This document shows positions 44,600 through 52,084 of a stretch of 64,000 bases of DNA, piece after piece. The stretch comes from Intrasporangiaceae bacterium (GTDB lineage: Bacteria > Actinomycetota > Actinomycetes > Actinomycetales > Dermatophilaceae). The position numbers and the translations under genes were made by a program. How positions within the stretch are numbered: the first letter of the stretch is position 1; each line of letters begins with the position of its first letter. The notes under the pieces are model-generated. The model was not told where the DNA came from. It saw only the letters and a list, made by a program, of their open reading frames with translations, and did not search any database. The stretch lies in NCBI GenBank assembly GCA_021324575.1, contig JAJPIW010000074.1:25632-89631 (forward strand). Reading direction: 5' to 3'.

Positions 44600-46735
44600 A
44601 TGGAGACGACCACGGATTTCGACACTGCCACTCTGACCGCGTTGCGGGCGCTGGTGGGGCGCGACGACGTGGAGTTCCGCGACGGCCAGCTGGACGCCGT
44701 CCGACACCTCGTCCGCGACCGGCAGCGGGTCCTCGTCGTCCAGCGCACCGGTTGGGGCAAGTCGGCGGTCTACTTCGTCGCGACCGCCCTGCGCCGTCAG
44801 CAGGGCGCCGGGCCGACGGTCATCGTCTCGCCGCTGCTGGCGCTCATGCGCGACCAGATCGCGGCCGCCGAGCGGGCCGGCATCCGGGCCGTGACGATGA
44901 ACTCCGGCAACGCCGAGGAGTGGGGCGACATCGCCCGGGCCCTCGCCGCCGACACCGTGGATGTCCTGCTCGTCAGCCCGGAGCGGCTCAACAACCCGCG
45001 CTTCCGCGACGAGCAGCTCCCCGACCTGACTCGCCGCTGCGGCCTGCTCGTCGTCGACGAGGCGCACTGCATCAGCGACTGGGGCCACGACTTCCGGCCC
45101 GACTACCGGCGGATCAAGGACCTCCTCGTCGCCCTGCCGGCCGATGTCCCGGTGCTCGCGACGACGGCGACGGCCAACGCCCGGGTCGTCTCCGACGTCG
45201 TCGACCAGCTCGGCGTCGGGGGCCACGACGTGCTCACAATCCGCGGTGGGCTGGCCCGCGCGTCGCTCCGTCTGGGCGTCATGCCACTCTCGGCGCCCGA
45301 GCAGCGCCTCGGCTGGCTGCTCGCCCACCTCACCGACCTGCCCGGGAGCGGCATCATCTACGCCCTCACCGTCTCGGCGGCCGAAGACGTCGCCCGCGCA
45401 CTCGCCGAGGCCGGCCACGCCGTGAAGTCCTACACCGGGCGCACCGACCCGGCCGAGCGGGAGCAACTCGAGGCGGCCCTGCGGGGCAACGAGGTCAAGG
45501 CCCTCGTGGCGACGAGCGCCCTGGGCATGGGCTTCGACAAGCCCGACCTCGGCTTCGTCGTCCACCTCGGCGCGCCGTCCTCGCCGGTCGCGTACTACCA
45601 GCAGGTCGGCCGCGCCGGCCGCGCCACCGAGCGCGCCGACGTCCTGCTCCTGCCGGGACCCGAGGACAAGGACATCTGGGCCTGGTTCGCGTCCGCCAGT
45701 ATGCCGCGCGAGGAGCAGGCGACGGCCGTCCTGCGCGCGCTCGCCGAGGCGGGCAAGCCGCTCTCCACGGCCGCGCTGGAGGCGATCGTCGACATCCGCC
45801 GGACCCGGCTCGAGCTGCTCCTCAAGGTCCTCGACGTCGATGGAGCCGTATGCCGGGTCACCGGCGGGTGGTCCTCCCACGCTGAGCGTGGGACCCACAC
45901 CGGGCAGCCGTGGGTCTATGACGCGGAGCGGTACGCCAAGGTCACGGCCACCCGGATGGCCGAGCAGCAGCACATGCTCGACTACGAGTCGACGACCGGC
46001 TGCCGGATGGCCTTCCTCCAGACCGCGCTCGACGACGAGACGGCCACGCCGTGCGGCCGCTGCGACAACTGCGCCGGCGCCTGGTTCTCCACCGAGCTGC
46101 CGCCCGCCGCAGTCGGGTTGGCGCGCGAGCGCCTGGAGCAGGTCGGCGTCCCGATCGAGCCGCGGGCCATGTGGCCCACCGGGATGGACCGGCTCGGCGT
46201 GCCGGTTCGCGGCAAGCTCGCCGCACCCGAGACCGCACTGACCGGCCGCGCCGTGGCTCGCCTCTCCGACCTGGGCTGGGGCCAGCGGCTCCGCGAGGTC
46301 CTGCGCACCGACGGGCCGGCCTCCCCCGCCCTGCTCCAGGCCTGTGTCGGCGTCCTCGCCGGCTGGGGCTGGGCGCAGCGTCCCATCGGCGTCGTGGCGA
46401 TGCCGTCCCGCAGCCACCCGGCGCTCGTCGACTCGCTCGCCCGCGGGCTGGCCGAGATCGGCCGGCTCCCCTACCTCGGCGCCCTCGAGCCGGTCCACGG
46501 CGGGCCGACGGGCGAGGCCGGTGGCAACAGCGCGTTCCGGCTGGCCGGCGTGTGGGAACGACTCGGCGTCGGTCCCGACCTCCGCTCGGCCCTTGGGTCC
46601 GCCGCCGGGTCCGGGCCGGTCCTGCTCGTCGACGACTTCGTCAGCTCCCGGTGGTCACTGACCGTCGCAGCGCGCGAGCTCCGCCTCGCCGGTGCCGACG
46701 GCGTGCTGCCCTTCGCCCTGGCCATCGACGGCTGA
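44600..46735 (+). CDS. recQ: RecQ-family DNA helicase with C-terminal phosphoribosyltransferase-like domain
   Basis: 711 residues from ATG 44600. SF2 helicase motifs: QRTGWGKSAVYF near 50, DEAHCISDWGHDFRPDYRRIKDL near 152, ATTATANARV near 187, ALGMGFDKPDLGFVVHLGAPSS near 305, QQVGRAGRATE near 335. The RecQ zinc-binding region has CGRCDNCAGAWF near 485. No HRDC domain. Instead the last 120 residues end in GPVLLVDDFVSSRWSLTVAARELR, the PRPP-binding motif of phosphoribosyltransferases. The fusion is recurrent in actinobacteria but of unknown purpose. It unwinds DNA 3' to 5' during repair. Confidence 0.88.
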   Translation: METTTDFDTATLTALRALVGRDDVEFRDGQLDAVRHLVRDRQRVLVVQRTGWGKSAVYFVATALRRQQGAGPTVIVSPLLALMRDQIAAAERAGIRAVTMNSGNAEEWGDIARALAADTVDVLLVSPERLNNPRFRDEQLPDLTRRCGLLVVDEAHCISDWGHDFRPDYRRIKDLLVALPADVPVLATTATANARVVSDVVDQLGVGGHDVLTIRGGLARASLRLGVMPLSAPEQRLGWLLAHLTDLPGSGIIYALTVSAAEDVARALAEAGHAVKSYTGRTDPAEREQLEAALRGNEVKALVATSALGMGFDKPDLGFVVHLGAPSSPVAYYQQVGRAGRATERADVLLLPGPEDKDIWAWFASASMPREEQATAVLRALAEAGKPLSTAALEAIVDIRRTRLELLLKVLDVDGAVCRVTGGWSSHAERGTHTGQPWVYDAERYAKVTATRMAEQQHMLDYESTTGCRMAFLQTALDDETATPCGRCDNCAGAWFSTELPPAAVGLARERLEQVGVPIEPRAMWPTGMDRLGVPVRGKLAAPETALTGRAVARLSDLGWGQRLREVLRTDGPASPALLQACVGVLAGWGWAQRPIGVVAMPSRSHPALVDSLARGLAEIGRLPYLGALEPVHGGPTGEAGGNSAFRLAGVWERLGVGPDLRSALGSAAGSGPVLLVDDFVSSRWSLTVAARELRLAGADGVLPFALAIDG

Positions 46736-46744
46736 GTCATCCCC

Positions 46745-46803
46745 GGTGAAGGTGGCCGGGTGAAGGTGGTGGCCGGGTGAAGGTGGCCGGGTGAAGGTGG
46801 CCG
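46745..46803. repeat. Tandem repeat, four units of about 14 bp
   Basis: Units at 46745-46758, 46759-46775, 46776-46789 and 46790-46803, unit GGTGAAGGTGGCCG. The second unit carries 3 extra bases. A GCACCTCCACCGG stretch shortly after (around 46826-46838) can pair back with a unit. Confidence 0.85.
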
Positions 46804-46910
46804 GACGCGCCGGAGCGCGTCGAAGCACCTCCACCGGCGGCGTGCCAGGGCCGGGGCCTCACGCGCAACGCCTGAGGCGGTCCTCCGCGGTATCCGGCCC
46901 CTGTCCGTGC

Positions 46911-46986
46911 GGCGTCCCACCTCACTGCGGGCTGCCGAACGAGCGATTGGCTGCCCGATCGGCATCCCACCTCACAGCGGGATGCC
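46911..46986. repeat. Paired 26-bp direct repeat, each copy a hairpin
   Basis: 46911-46936 and 46961-46986 match at 23 of 26 positions with a 50-base period. The second copy forms a perfect 8-bp stem GGCATCCC/GGGATGCC. Likely terminators for the recQ or YczE-like gene. Confidence 0.65.
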
Positions 46987-47113
46987 GTAGGGGCATACGA
47001 CAACGTGGCCCGCAAGGCGGCGCCGCTGCGCACGGGTAAGACCGGAGCTGTCGTCGGCAGGTGGTGCCCGAGCAGCGAGCCGTTCGTCAGCGTCCCGTCG
47101 GACAGGGTCCCCT

Positions 47114-47806
47114 TCAGGCAGGGTCCCCGCCAGACGGAACCGGCACGCGGTAGTCCGGGCCGACGGCCGGCTCAACCGTCGGCACCGGCCGGGCCGGGTC
47201 CAGTCGCACGGTGACCAGCGGCAGGACGAGCTGGACGATCGGGCCGATGAGGACGGCATACAGGATCGTGCCGATCCCCACGACACCACCGAGCAACCAG
47301 CCGACGGCCAGCACGGTGAGCTCAAGGGTGGTCCGGACCAGGCGCAGGGACAACCCGGTCCGGCGAGCCAGGCCGGTCATCAGCCCGTCACGCGGGCCGG
47401 GGCCGAGCTGACTGCCGATATAGAGCGCGCCGGCGATCCCGTTGAGGACGAGGCCCCCGACGAGCAGGGCCCATCGGGCGGGCAGACCGGTCGGGGCCGC
47501 GAGGAGGTTCAAGGTGCTGTCGGTCGCGAGCCCGATGACGACCGCGTTGGCCACGGTGCCGACGCCGGGCCACTGACGCAGCGGGATCCACAGGAGCAGC
47601 ACGGCGAAGCCGACGACGATGACGACGCTGCCGAAGCTGATCCCCCACCGGGTCTGCAGGCCGTAGTGGAAGGTGTCCCACGGGTCCAGACCGAGCCCGC
47701 TACGGACGAACATGCCCATCGACGTGCCATAGAGCCAGAGCCCGACGAGCAGCTGGAGCAGGCGGCGCAGCAGCCGGCCGGCGCGGACCTGCTCGATCGG
47801 GGTCAT
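47114..47806 (-). CDS. YczE/YyaS/YitT-family membrane protein
   Basis: 230 residues from ATG 47806, five or six membrane segments starting with LLQLLVGLWLYGTSMGMFV. The family signature GLGLDPWDTFHYGLQTRWGISFG lies near 42, and a second block IGSQLGPGPRDGLMTGLARRTG near 137. The C-terminal 35 residues are Pro-rich and cytoplasmic. YczE-type proteins are regularly encoded divergently from a MocR regulator that controls them, exactly as here. They may be transporters of an amino acid or pyridoxal-related compound; substrate unproven. Confidence 0.82.
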   Translation of the reverse strand: MTPIEQVRAGRLLRRLLQLLVGLWLYGTSMGMFVRSGLGLDPWDTFHYGLQTRWGISFGSVVIVVGFAVLLLWIPLRQWPGVGTVANAVVIGLATDSTLNLLAAPTGLPARWALLVGGLVLNGIAGALYIGSQLGPGPRDGLMTGLARRTGLSLRLVRTTLELTVLAVGWLLGGVVGIGTILYAVLIGPIVQLVLPLVTVRLDPARPVPTVEPAVGPDYRVPVPSGGDPA

Positions 47807-47881
47807 GGGGAGGAGATCAACGCGGCGGCTCGTGGCGGCACGAGCGAGGGTGAGCGGTGACATGTGTCCAGCGTGGCTGCA

Positions 47882-47922
47882 AGTGGCCTCGCTATCCATA
47901 GCCAATTGTGGAACAGTGGCCT
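47882..47922. promoter_or_regulatory. Direct repeat AGTGGCCT in the MocR/YczE divergent gap
   Basis: AGTGGCCT occurs at 47882-47889 and again at 47915-47922, 33 bases apart, within the 118-bp gap. MocR regulators characteristically bind spaced direct repeats near their own promoters, so this is a candidate site. Eight-base repeats are short enough to arise by chance. Confidence 0.4.
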
Positions 47923-47924
47923 GC

Positions 47925-49391
47925 ATGACGACTCCCAGTCTGGTTCCCGGCCGGGTGGCCGAGCTGCTCGGCCCACTCCCGGATGACCGACCGGCATACC
48001 GCGCCCTCGCCGACGGTCTGCGCCTCCTCGTCGCCGACGGCCGGATCGCGACCGGCACGCGACTGCCCAGCGAGCGCGACCTGACCGGCGCGCTGGGCGT
48101 CTCCCGGACGACCGTGACCCGCGCGTATGCCGCGCTCCGGGAGTCCGGCTACGTCACGGCTCGTCAGGGGTCGGGGACGGTCGCCACCCTGCCGACCGGT
48201 CGCCGCGGGCTGGGCACCGGGGCGGTGCTCTACCCGGCCGAGGTGCCGGACGACGTCATCGACCTCACTTGTGCCGCCACCCGGGCGCCGGCCGGCACCG
48301 CCGAGGCCTACGAGCGGGCGCTGGCCGCGCTGCCGTCCTACCTCGCCGGCGCCGGCTATCTCACCCTCGGCGTCCCCGAGCTGCGCGAGGCCATCGCCGA
48401 CCGCTACACCCAGCGCGGTGCGCCGACGAGCGCGGACCAGATCCTCGTCACGTCGGGAGCGGTCGCCGGTCTGGCCTCGGTGACCCGCGCCCTGCTCGGC
48501 ATCGGCGACCGGGTCCTGGTCGAGTCGCCCGGCTACCCCAACTCCGCCGACGCCCTGCACCGAGGTGGGCTGCGCCTCGCACCGGTCACCGTCGACCCCA
48601 CCGGGTGGGACACCCCGACCGTCGCCTCGGCGATTGCCGCGGCGAACGCGCGGGCGTTCCTCACCATCCCCGACTTCCACAACCCGACCGGCGCCCTCAT
48701 GCCCGACGAGCAGCGGGCCGCCGTCGCCCATGCCCTCAAGCGGGCCGGCACGACGCCGCTCGTCGACGAGACGATCGCCGAGATCGCCCTGGACGACCGC
48801 CCCGCTCCGCGCCCGTTCGCCGCCCACCACGCCGGCGCGATCAGCGTCGGCAGCTCGAGCAAGACCCACTGGGGTGGCCTGCGGACCGGCTGGATTCGCG
48901 CGCCGCACAAGGTGATTCCCGCCCTGCTCGACTCGCGGGCCACCCTCGACCTCGGTGCCCCGGTGCTGGAGCAGCTCGTCCTCGTCGAGCTCATGCGGAC
49001 CACGCCGGGCATCACGGCGACGCGTCGCGCGGAGCTGACGGCCTCTCGTGACGCTGCCGGCACCGCCTTGCGCGCCGCTCTGCCCGACGTGCGGTTCGTC
49101 GTCCCGCCCGGCGGCCTCTCGCTCTGGCTGGAGCTGCCGTGGACCCGCGCCGACGAGGTCGCCGCAGCGGCCGAGGACGAGGGGCTGCTCATCGCCGGTG
49201 GACCGCGGTTCGCCGTCGGCGGCGGGCTCGGACGCTGGGTGCGGCTCCCCTATGTCCTGTCGCCGGAGACCATGACCGAGGCGGTCCGGCGCCTGACGAC
49301 GGCGGTCAACCGGGTCCGCGAGGCCGAGACCGCCAGCGGGGGCGGCCGGCAAACGACGACCCGCCGGCGACGCGGTCCGCTCGTCGCCTGA
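47925..49391 (+). CDS. MocR-type (GntR-aminotransferase) regulator
   Basis: 488 residues from ATG 47925. An N-terminal winged helix (YRALADGLRLLVADGRIATG then LPSERDLTGALGVSRTTVTR, 25-68) is fused to a fold-type I aminotransferase domain from about 105. The PLP-binding lysine is in GSSSKTHWGGLRTGWIRAP near 312; IPDFHNPTGALMPDEQR near 247 holds the cofactor ring. MocR proteins sense PLP or an amino-acid adduct and usually control a divergent gene, here the YczE-like membrane protein. Confidence 0.9.
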   Translation: MTTPSLVPGRVAELLGPLPDDRPAYRALADGLRLLVADGRIATGTRLPSERDLTGALGVSRTTVTRAYAALRESGYVTARQGSGTVATLPTGRRGLGTGAVLYPAEVPDDVIDLTCAATRAPAGTAEAYERALAALPSYLAGAGYLTLGVPELREAIADRYTQRGAPTSADQILVTSGAVAGLASVTRALLGIGDRVLVESPGYPNSADALHRGGLRLAPVTVDPTGWDTPTVASAIAAANARAFLTIPDFHNPTGALMPDEQRAAVAHALKRAGTTPLVDETIAEIALDDRPAPRPFAAHHAGAISVGSSSKTHWGGLRTGWIRAPHKVIPALLDSRATLDLGAPVLEQLVLVELMRTTPGITATRRAELTASRDAAGTALRAALPDVRFVVPPGGLSLWLELPWTRADEVAAAAEDEGLLIAGGPRFAVGGGLGRWVRLPYVLSPETMTEAVRRLTTAVNRVREAETASGGGRQTTTRRRRGPLVA

Positions 49392-49482
49392 CAGTGGCGA
49401 ACCCCACTGCCGGTGCGGCCCGCTCGTCCCGGAGGGTGACCGATAGCCTCGCAGACATGCGACACGGCACGGACCGGCGACG

Positions 49483-51231
49483 ATGACCTCGGCAGCCGTC
49501 AAGAAGCACCGCGTGCGTGCCGACCTGGAGAGTCTCGTCGCGGCCATGCGGCCCGGCGAGATGCTGCCGACCGAGCGCGCGTTGGCCGAGCAGTGGGGCG
49601 TGGCGCGGATGACGGTCCGCAACGCGATCGGGGCGCTGGTCCGGGAAGGTCGCCTTCGCTCGGAGCAGGGGCGCGGTACCTTCGTCCAGCCGGCGCCGAT
49701 CGCCCTACGGGTGCGGCTCGGCTCGTTCGCGGCAGAGATCGCCCGGGCGCACCTGACCGCGACGACCACGACGCTCGGCCGTCGCGAGGACGACGACCCA
49801 CCGGAGCCGGTCCGCGAGCACCTCGGACTCCAGCCCGGGCAAGCCGCCGTCCGGATCGACCGGCTCCGGCTGGGCGACGACATCCCCCTCGCCCTCGAAC
49901 GCGCCTGGTTCCCGGTGAGCATCGGCCGGTCCCTGCTCACCGGGGACTCCCCGACGAGCCTCTACACCTGGCTGGAGTCGCTCGGCCGGCTGCCCGATGC
50001 GGGCGAGGAGTCGGTCGGCGCGGGGTTCCCCCACGACGACGAGGCCGGACACCTGGCCATCACCACGAGCACCCCTGTCATCCGGCTGACCCGACGGGCG
50101 ACCGCCGGGGGCGAACCGGTCGAGTACGCCGAGGCTGTGTTGCCGGCCAGCCGCTACCAGCTGTGGTTCCCGTTGGCGCCCGGCGCCGACGGCAGGCTGC
50201 AGGCGACGGCGGAAGAGGCCACCCGACCACGACGCGCCGGCGATAGGGTCGGGTCCGTGACCGACGACGCCGTGCCTTCCCAGACCTCGGGCGCCGACGA
50301 GGACGCGGCCCTGCGGATGCTTCTAGACCTGCTCGACCTCCGCGAGGTCGGCACGGCGCAGATCCGGATCGCCGACGCCCCTGACGCCGACATCGCCCTG
50401 GGTGACTCCTCTGCCCAGGTCTTCATCGGGCAGAGCCAGAAGATGGCGCACAACCGGGTCTTCGGCGGGCAGGTCCTGGCCCAGGGCGTCATCGCGGCAG
50501 GGCGAACCCTCGACCTGCCGACCGGTGCGGCTCCTCGCCCGATCCACTCGCTGCACGCCTACTTCATGCGGCCCGGCGACGACACCCAGCCGATCCGGTT
50601 CGCCGTCGAGCGGATGATGGACGGCCGCTCGTTCACGACCCGGCGGGTCCATGCGATCCAGCACGGCCGGCCCATCCTGTCGATGTCGGCGTCCTTCCAG
50701 GAGGTCGCGCCCGGGCTGGACCACCAGGACCCGATGCCCGACGTGCCCGGACCCGACGGCATACCTAGCCTGGCGGACCTCTTCCGAGGCGCCGACCACC
50801 CGGCCGCACGCCACCTCGGCCACCGGCCGATCGAGCAGCGCCACGTCGAGGGCCACCTCTACGCCCTCGACCCGGACGCGGAAGCCACGGCTGACCAGTA
50901 CGTCTGGATGCGCGCCGTCGGCCGGCTCCCCGACGACCCGCTGCTCCACGCGGCGGTCCTCGCGTACGCGTCGGACTACTCGCTGCTGGAGCCGGCCCTG
51001 CGTCGGCACCACATCCCCTACGGCGATCCCCGGCTGCGGATCGCCAGCCTGGACCACGCCATGTGGTTCCACCGGCCGGTCCGGATGGACGAGTGGGTGC
51101 TCTACGACGAGCACTCCCCCTCGGCCCAGAGTGGACGCGGGCTGGGCCTCGGCACGATCTTCCAGGACGGCCGGCTCGTCGCGACGGTCGCCCAGGAGGG
51201 CATGATCCGGCTCAAGCCAGAGCAGCCCTGA
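49483..51231 (+). CDS. GntR/UTRA regulator fused in frame to TesB-type acyl-CoA thioesterase II
   Basis: 582 residues. Residues 1-70 are a GntR winged helix (LPTERALAEQWGVARMTVRN near 28) and 75-240 a UTRA ligand domain ending in RYQLWFPLAPGADGR. Without a stop the frame runs through an unstructured linker (242-275) into a double-hotdog TesB domain: FIGQSQKMAHNRVFGGQVLAQG near 310 and IASLDHAMWFHRPVRMDEW near 525. An internal GTG at 50257 (VTDDAVPSQTSG), preceded by GATAGGGT, would be the normal start of a separate tesB. Either a true fusion or two genes whose separating stop was lost. The 3' end overlaps the LLM gene by 20 bases. Confidence 0.7.
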   Translation: MTSAAVKKHRVRADLESLVAAMRPGEMLPTERALAEQWGVARMTVRNAIGALVREGRLRSEQGRGTFVQPAPIALRVRLGSFAAEIARAHLTATTTTLGRREDDDPPEPVREHLGLQPGQAAVRIDRLRLGDDIPLALERAWFPVSIGRSLLTGDSPTSLYTWLESLGRLPDAGEESVGAGFPHDDEAGHLAITTSTPVIRLTRRATAGGEPVEYAEAVLPASRYQLWFPLAPGADGRLQATAEEATRPRRAGDRVGSVTDDAVPSQTSGADEDAALRMLLDLLDLREVGTAQIRIADAPDADIALGDSSAQVFIGQSQKMAHNRVFGGQVLAQGVIAAGRTLDLPTGAAPRPIHSLHAYFMRPGDDTQPIRFAVERMMDGRSFTTRRVHAIQHGRPILSMSASFQEVAPGLDHQDPMPDVPGPDGIPSLADLFRGADHPAARHLGHRPIEQRHVEGHLYALDPDAEATADQYVWMRAVGRLPDDPLLHAAVLAYASDYSLLEPALRRHHIPYGDPRLRIASLDHAMWFHRPVRMDEWVLYDEHSPSAQSGRGLGLGTIFQDGRLVATVAQEGMIRLKPEQP

Positions 51232-52084
51232 CGTCCCGGCCGATCGCCTCGACGTAGCCGAGCAGGTCCGGCTCGTCCGCCGTCGGCTGGAGGACGACAG
51301 TGGTGGCGCCCTGCGCGGCATACGCTCGCACGACCTCGGCCACCTGCCCCGACGTGCCATCGAGGCCGACCTCGGCATCCGCGGCCAGCCCCCAACGCTG
51401 CCGCTCCCGAGCCAACCGCTCCTCGGCGCCGGGACCGATGGCGGCCATCACCGTCACGACGACCTCCAACGCTCGGCCGGGCGCCGCAGCCTGCGCCGTG
51501 CGGACGGTCTCGCCGAACCCGTCCGGGCCGATCGCGGCACCGATGAGCAGCCCGTCTGTCTCGCGGGCGGCCAGGGCCAGGGTGCGGGGACCGAAGCCGC
51601 CGGCCATCAGCTGCTCACCCGGCGCGGGTGGCCACTCGAGGCGGACCCCGTCGAGCGTGACGTAGCGTCCCGAGGTGGTGACCTCCTCACCGGCGAGCAG
51701 GGCCTTCAGGGCGGCCAGCTGCTCGGCGAGGAGGGTCATCGGTGACGGCACCCGTACCCCGGACTGACCCATCCAGTCCTGTATGCCGTGGCCCATCCCG
51801 GCGACGAACCGACCGGGGAACATCCGCTGGACGGTCGCCACCTCCATGGCCGTGAGGGCGACCGCGCGCAGCGGAGCCGGCATCAGCCCCAGCCCGACTC
51901 GCACCCGCTCGGTCCAGGCGAGGGCGGCCGTCGCCGACGCGAGGCCGGACTGCTTGAAGCAGTCCTCCCACACCCACAGGTCGTCCAGGTAGGCGTCGGC
52001 TGCCCGCGACAGGTCGCGCAGCCGCTCCGGCGGGATCTCGGGGGTGTAGGCCACGCCGAGGCGCGGCATCGTCAGCATCGTCAT
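51212..52084 (-). CDS. LLM-class (F420-type) oxidoreductase
   Basis: 290 residues from ATG 52084, in an ATGA overlap with treZ. Luciferase-like TIM barrel: LDDLWVWEDCFKQSG near 36, FPGRFVAGMGHGIQDWMGQSG near 92, MAGGFGPRTLALAARETDGLL near 167. The last block binds flavin or F420 in the mycobacterial F420-dependent branch. Substrate unknown. Its coupling to the trehalose operon is tight in position but has no obvious metabolic reason. Its 3' end runs 20 bases into the convergent TesB reading frame. Confidence 0.8.
   Translation of the reverse strand: MTMLTMPRLGVAYTPEIPPERLRDLSRAADAYLDDLWVWEDCFKQSGLASATAALAWTERVRVGLGLMPAPLRAVALTAMEVATVQRMFPGRFVAGMGHGIQDWMGQSGVRVPSPMTLLAEQLAALKALLAGEEVTTSGRYVTLDGVRLEWPPAPGEQLMAGGFGPRTLALAARETDGLLIGAAIGPDGFGETVRTAQAAAPGRALEVVVTVMAAIGPGAEERLARERQRWGLAADAEVGLDGTSGQVAEVVRAYAAQGATTVVLQPTADEPDLLGYVEAIGRDVRAALA

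Larger units (their letters stand above)
46736..47113. other. 378-bp intergenic stretch with tandem and direct repeats
   Basis: Holds four tandem copies of GGTGAAGGTGGCCG (46745-46803; the second has a GTG insertion), a perfect ACGCGC/GCGCGT hairpin at 46805-46820, and a 26-bp direct repeat pair at 46911-46936 and 46961-46986 (23 of 26 identical, each a hairpin). I see no gene in it. It lies between the convergent recQ and YczE-like genes. Confidence 0.75.

Noticed and set aside
46745..46986. CRISPR array
   Set aside because: Units are contiguous or only two, without unique spacers of regular length, and there are no cas genes.
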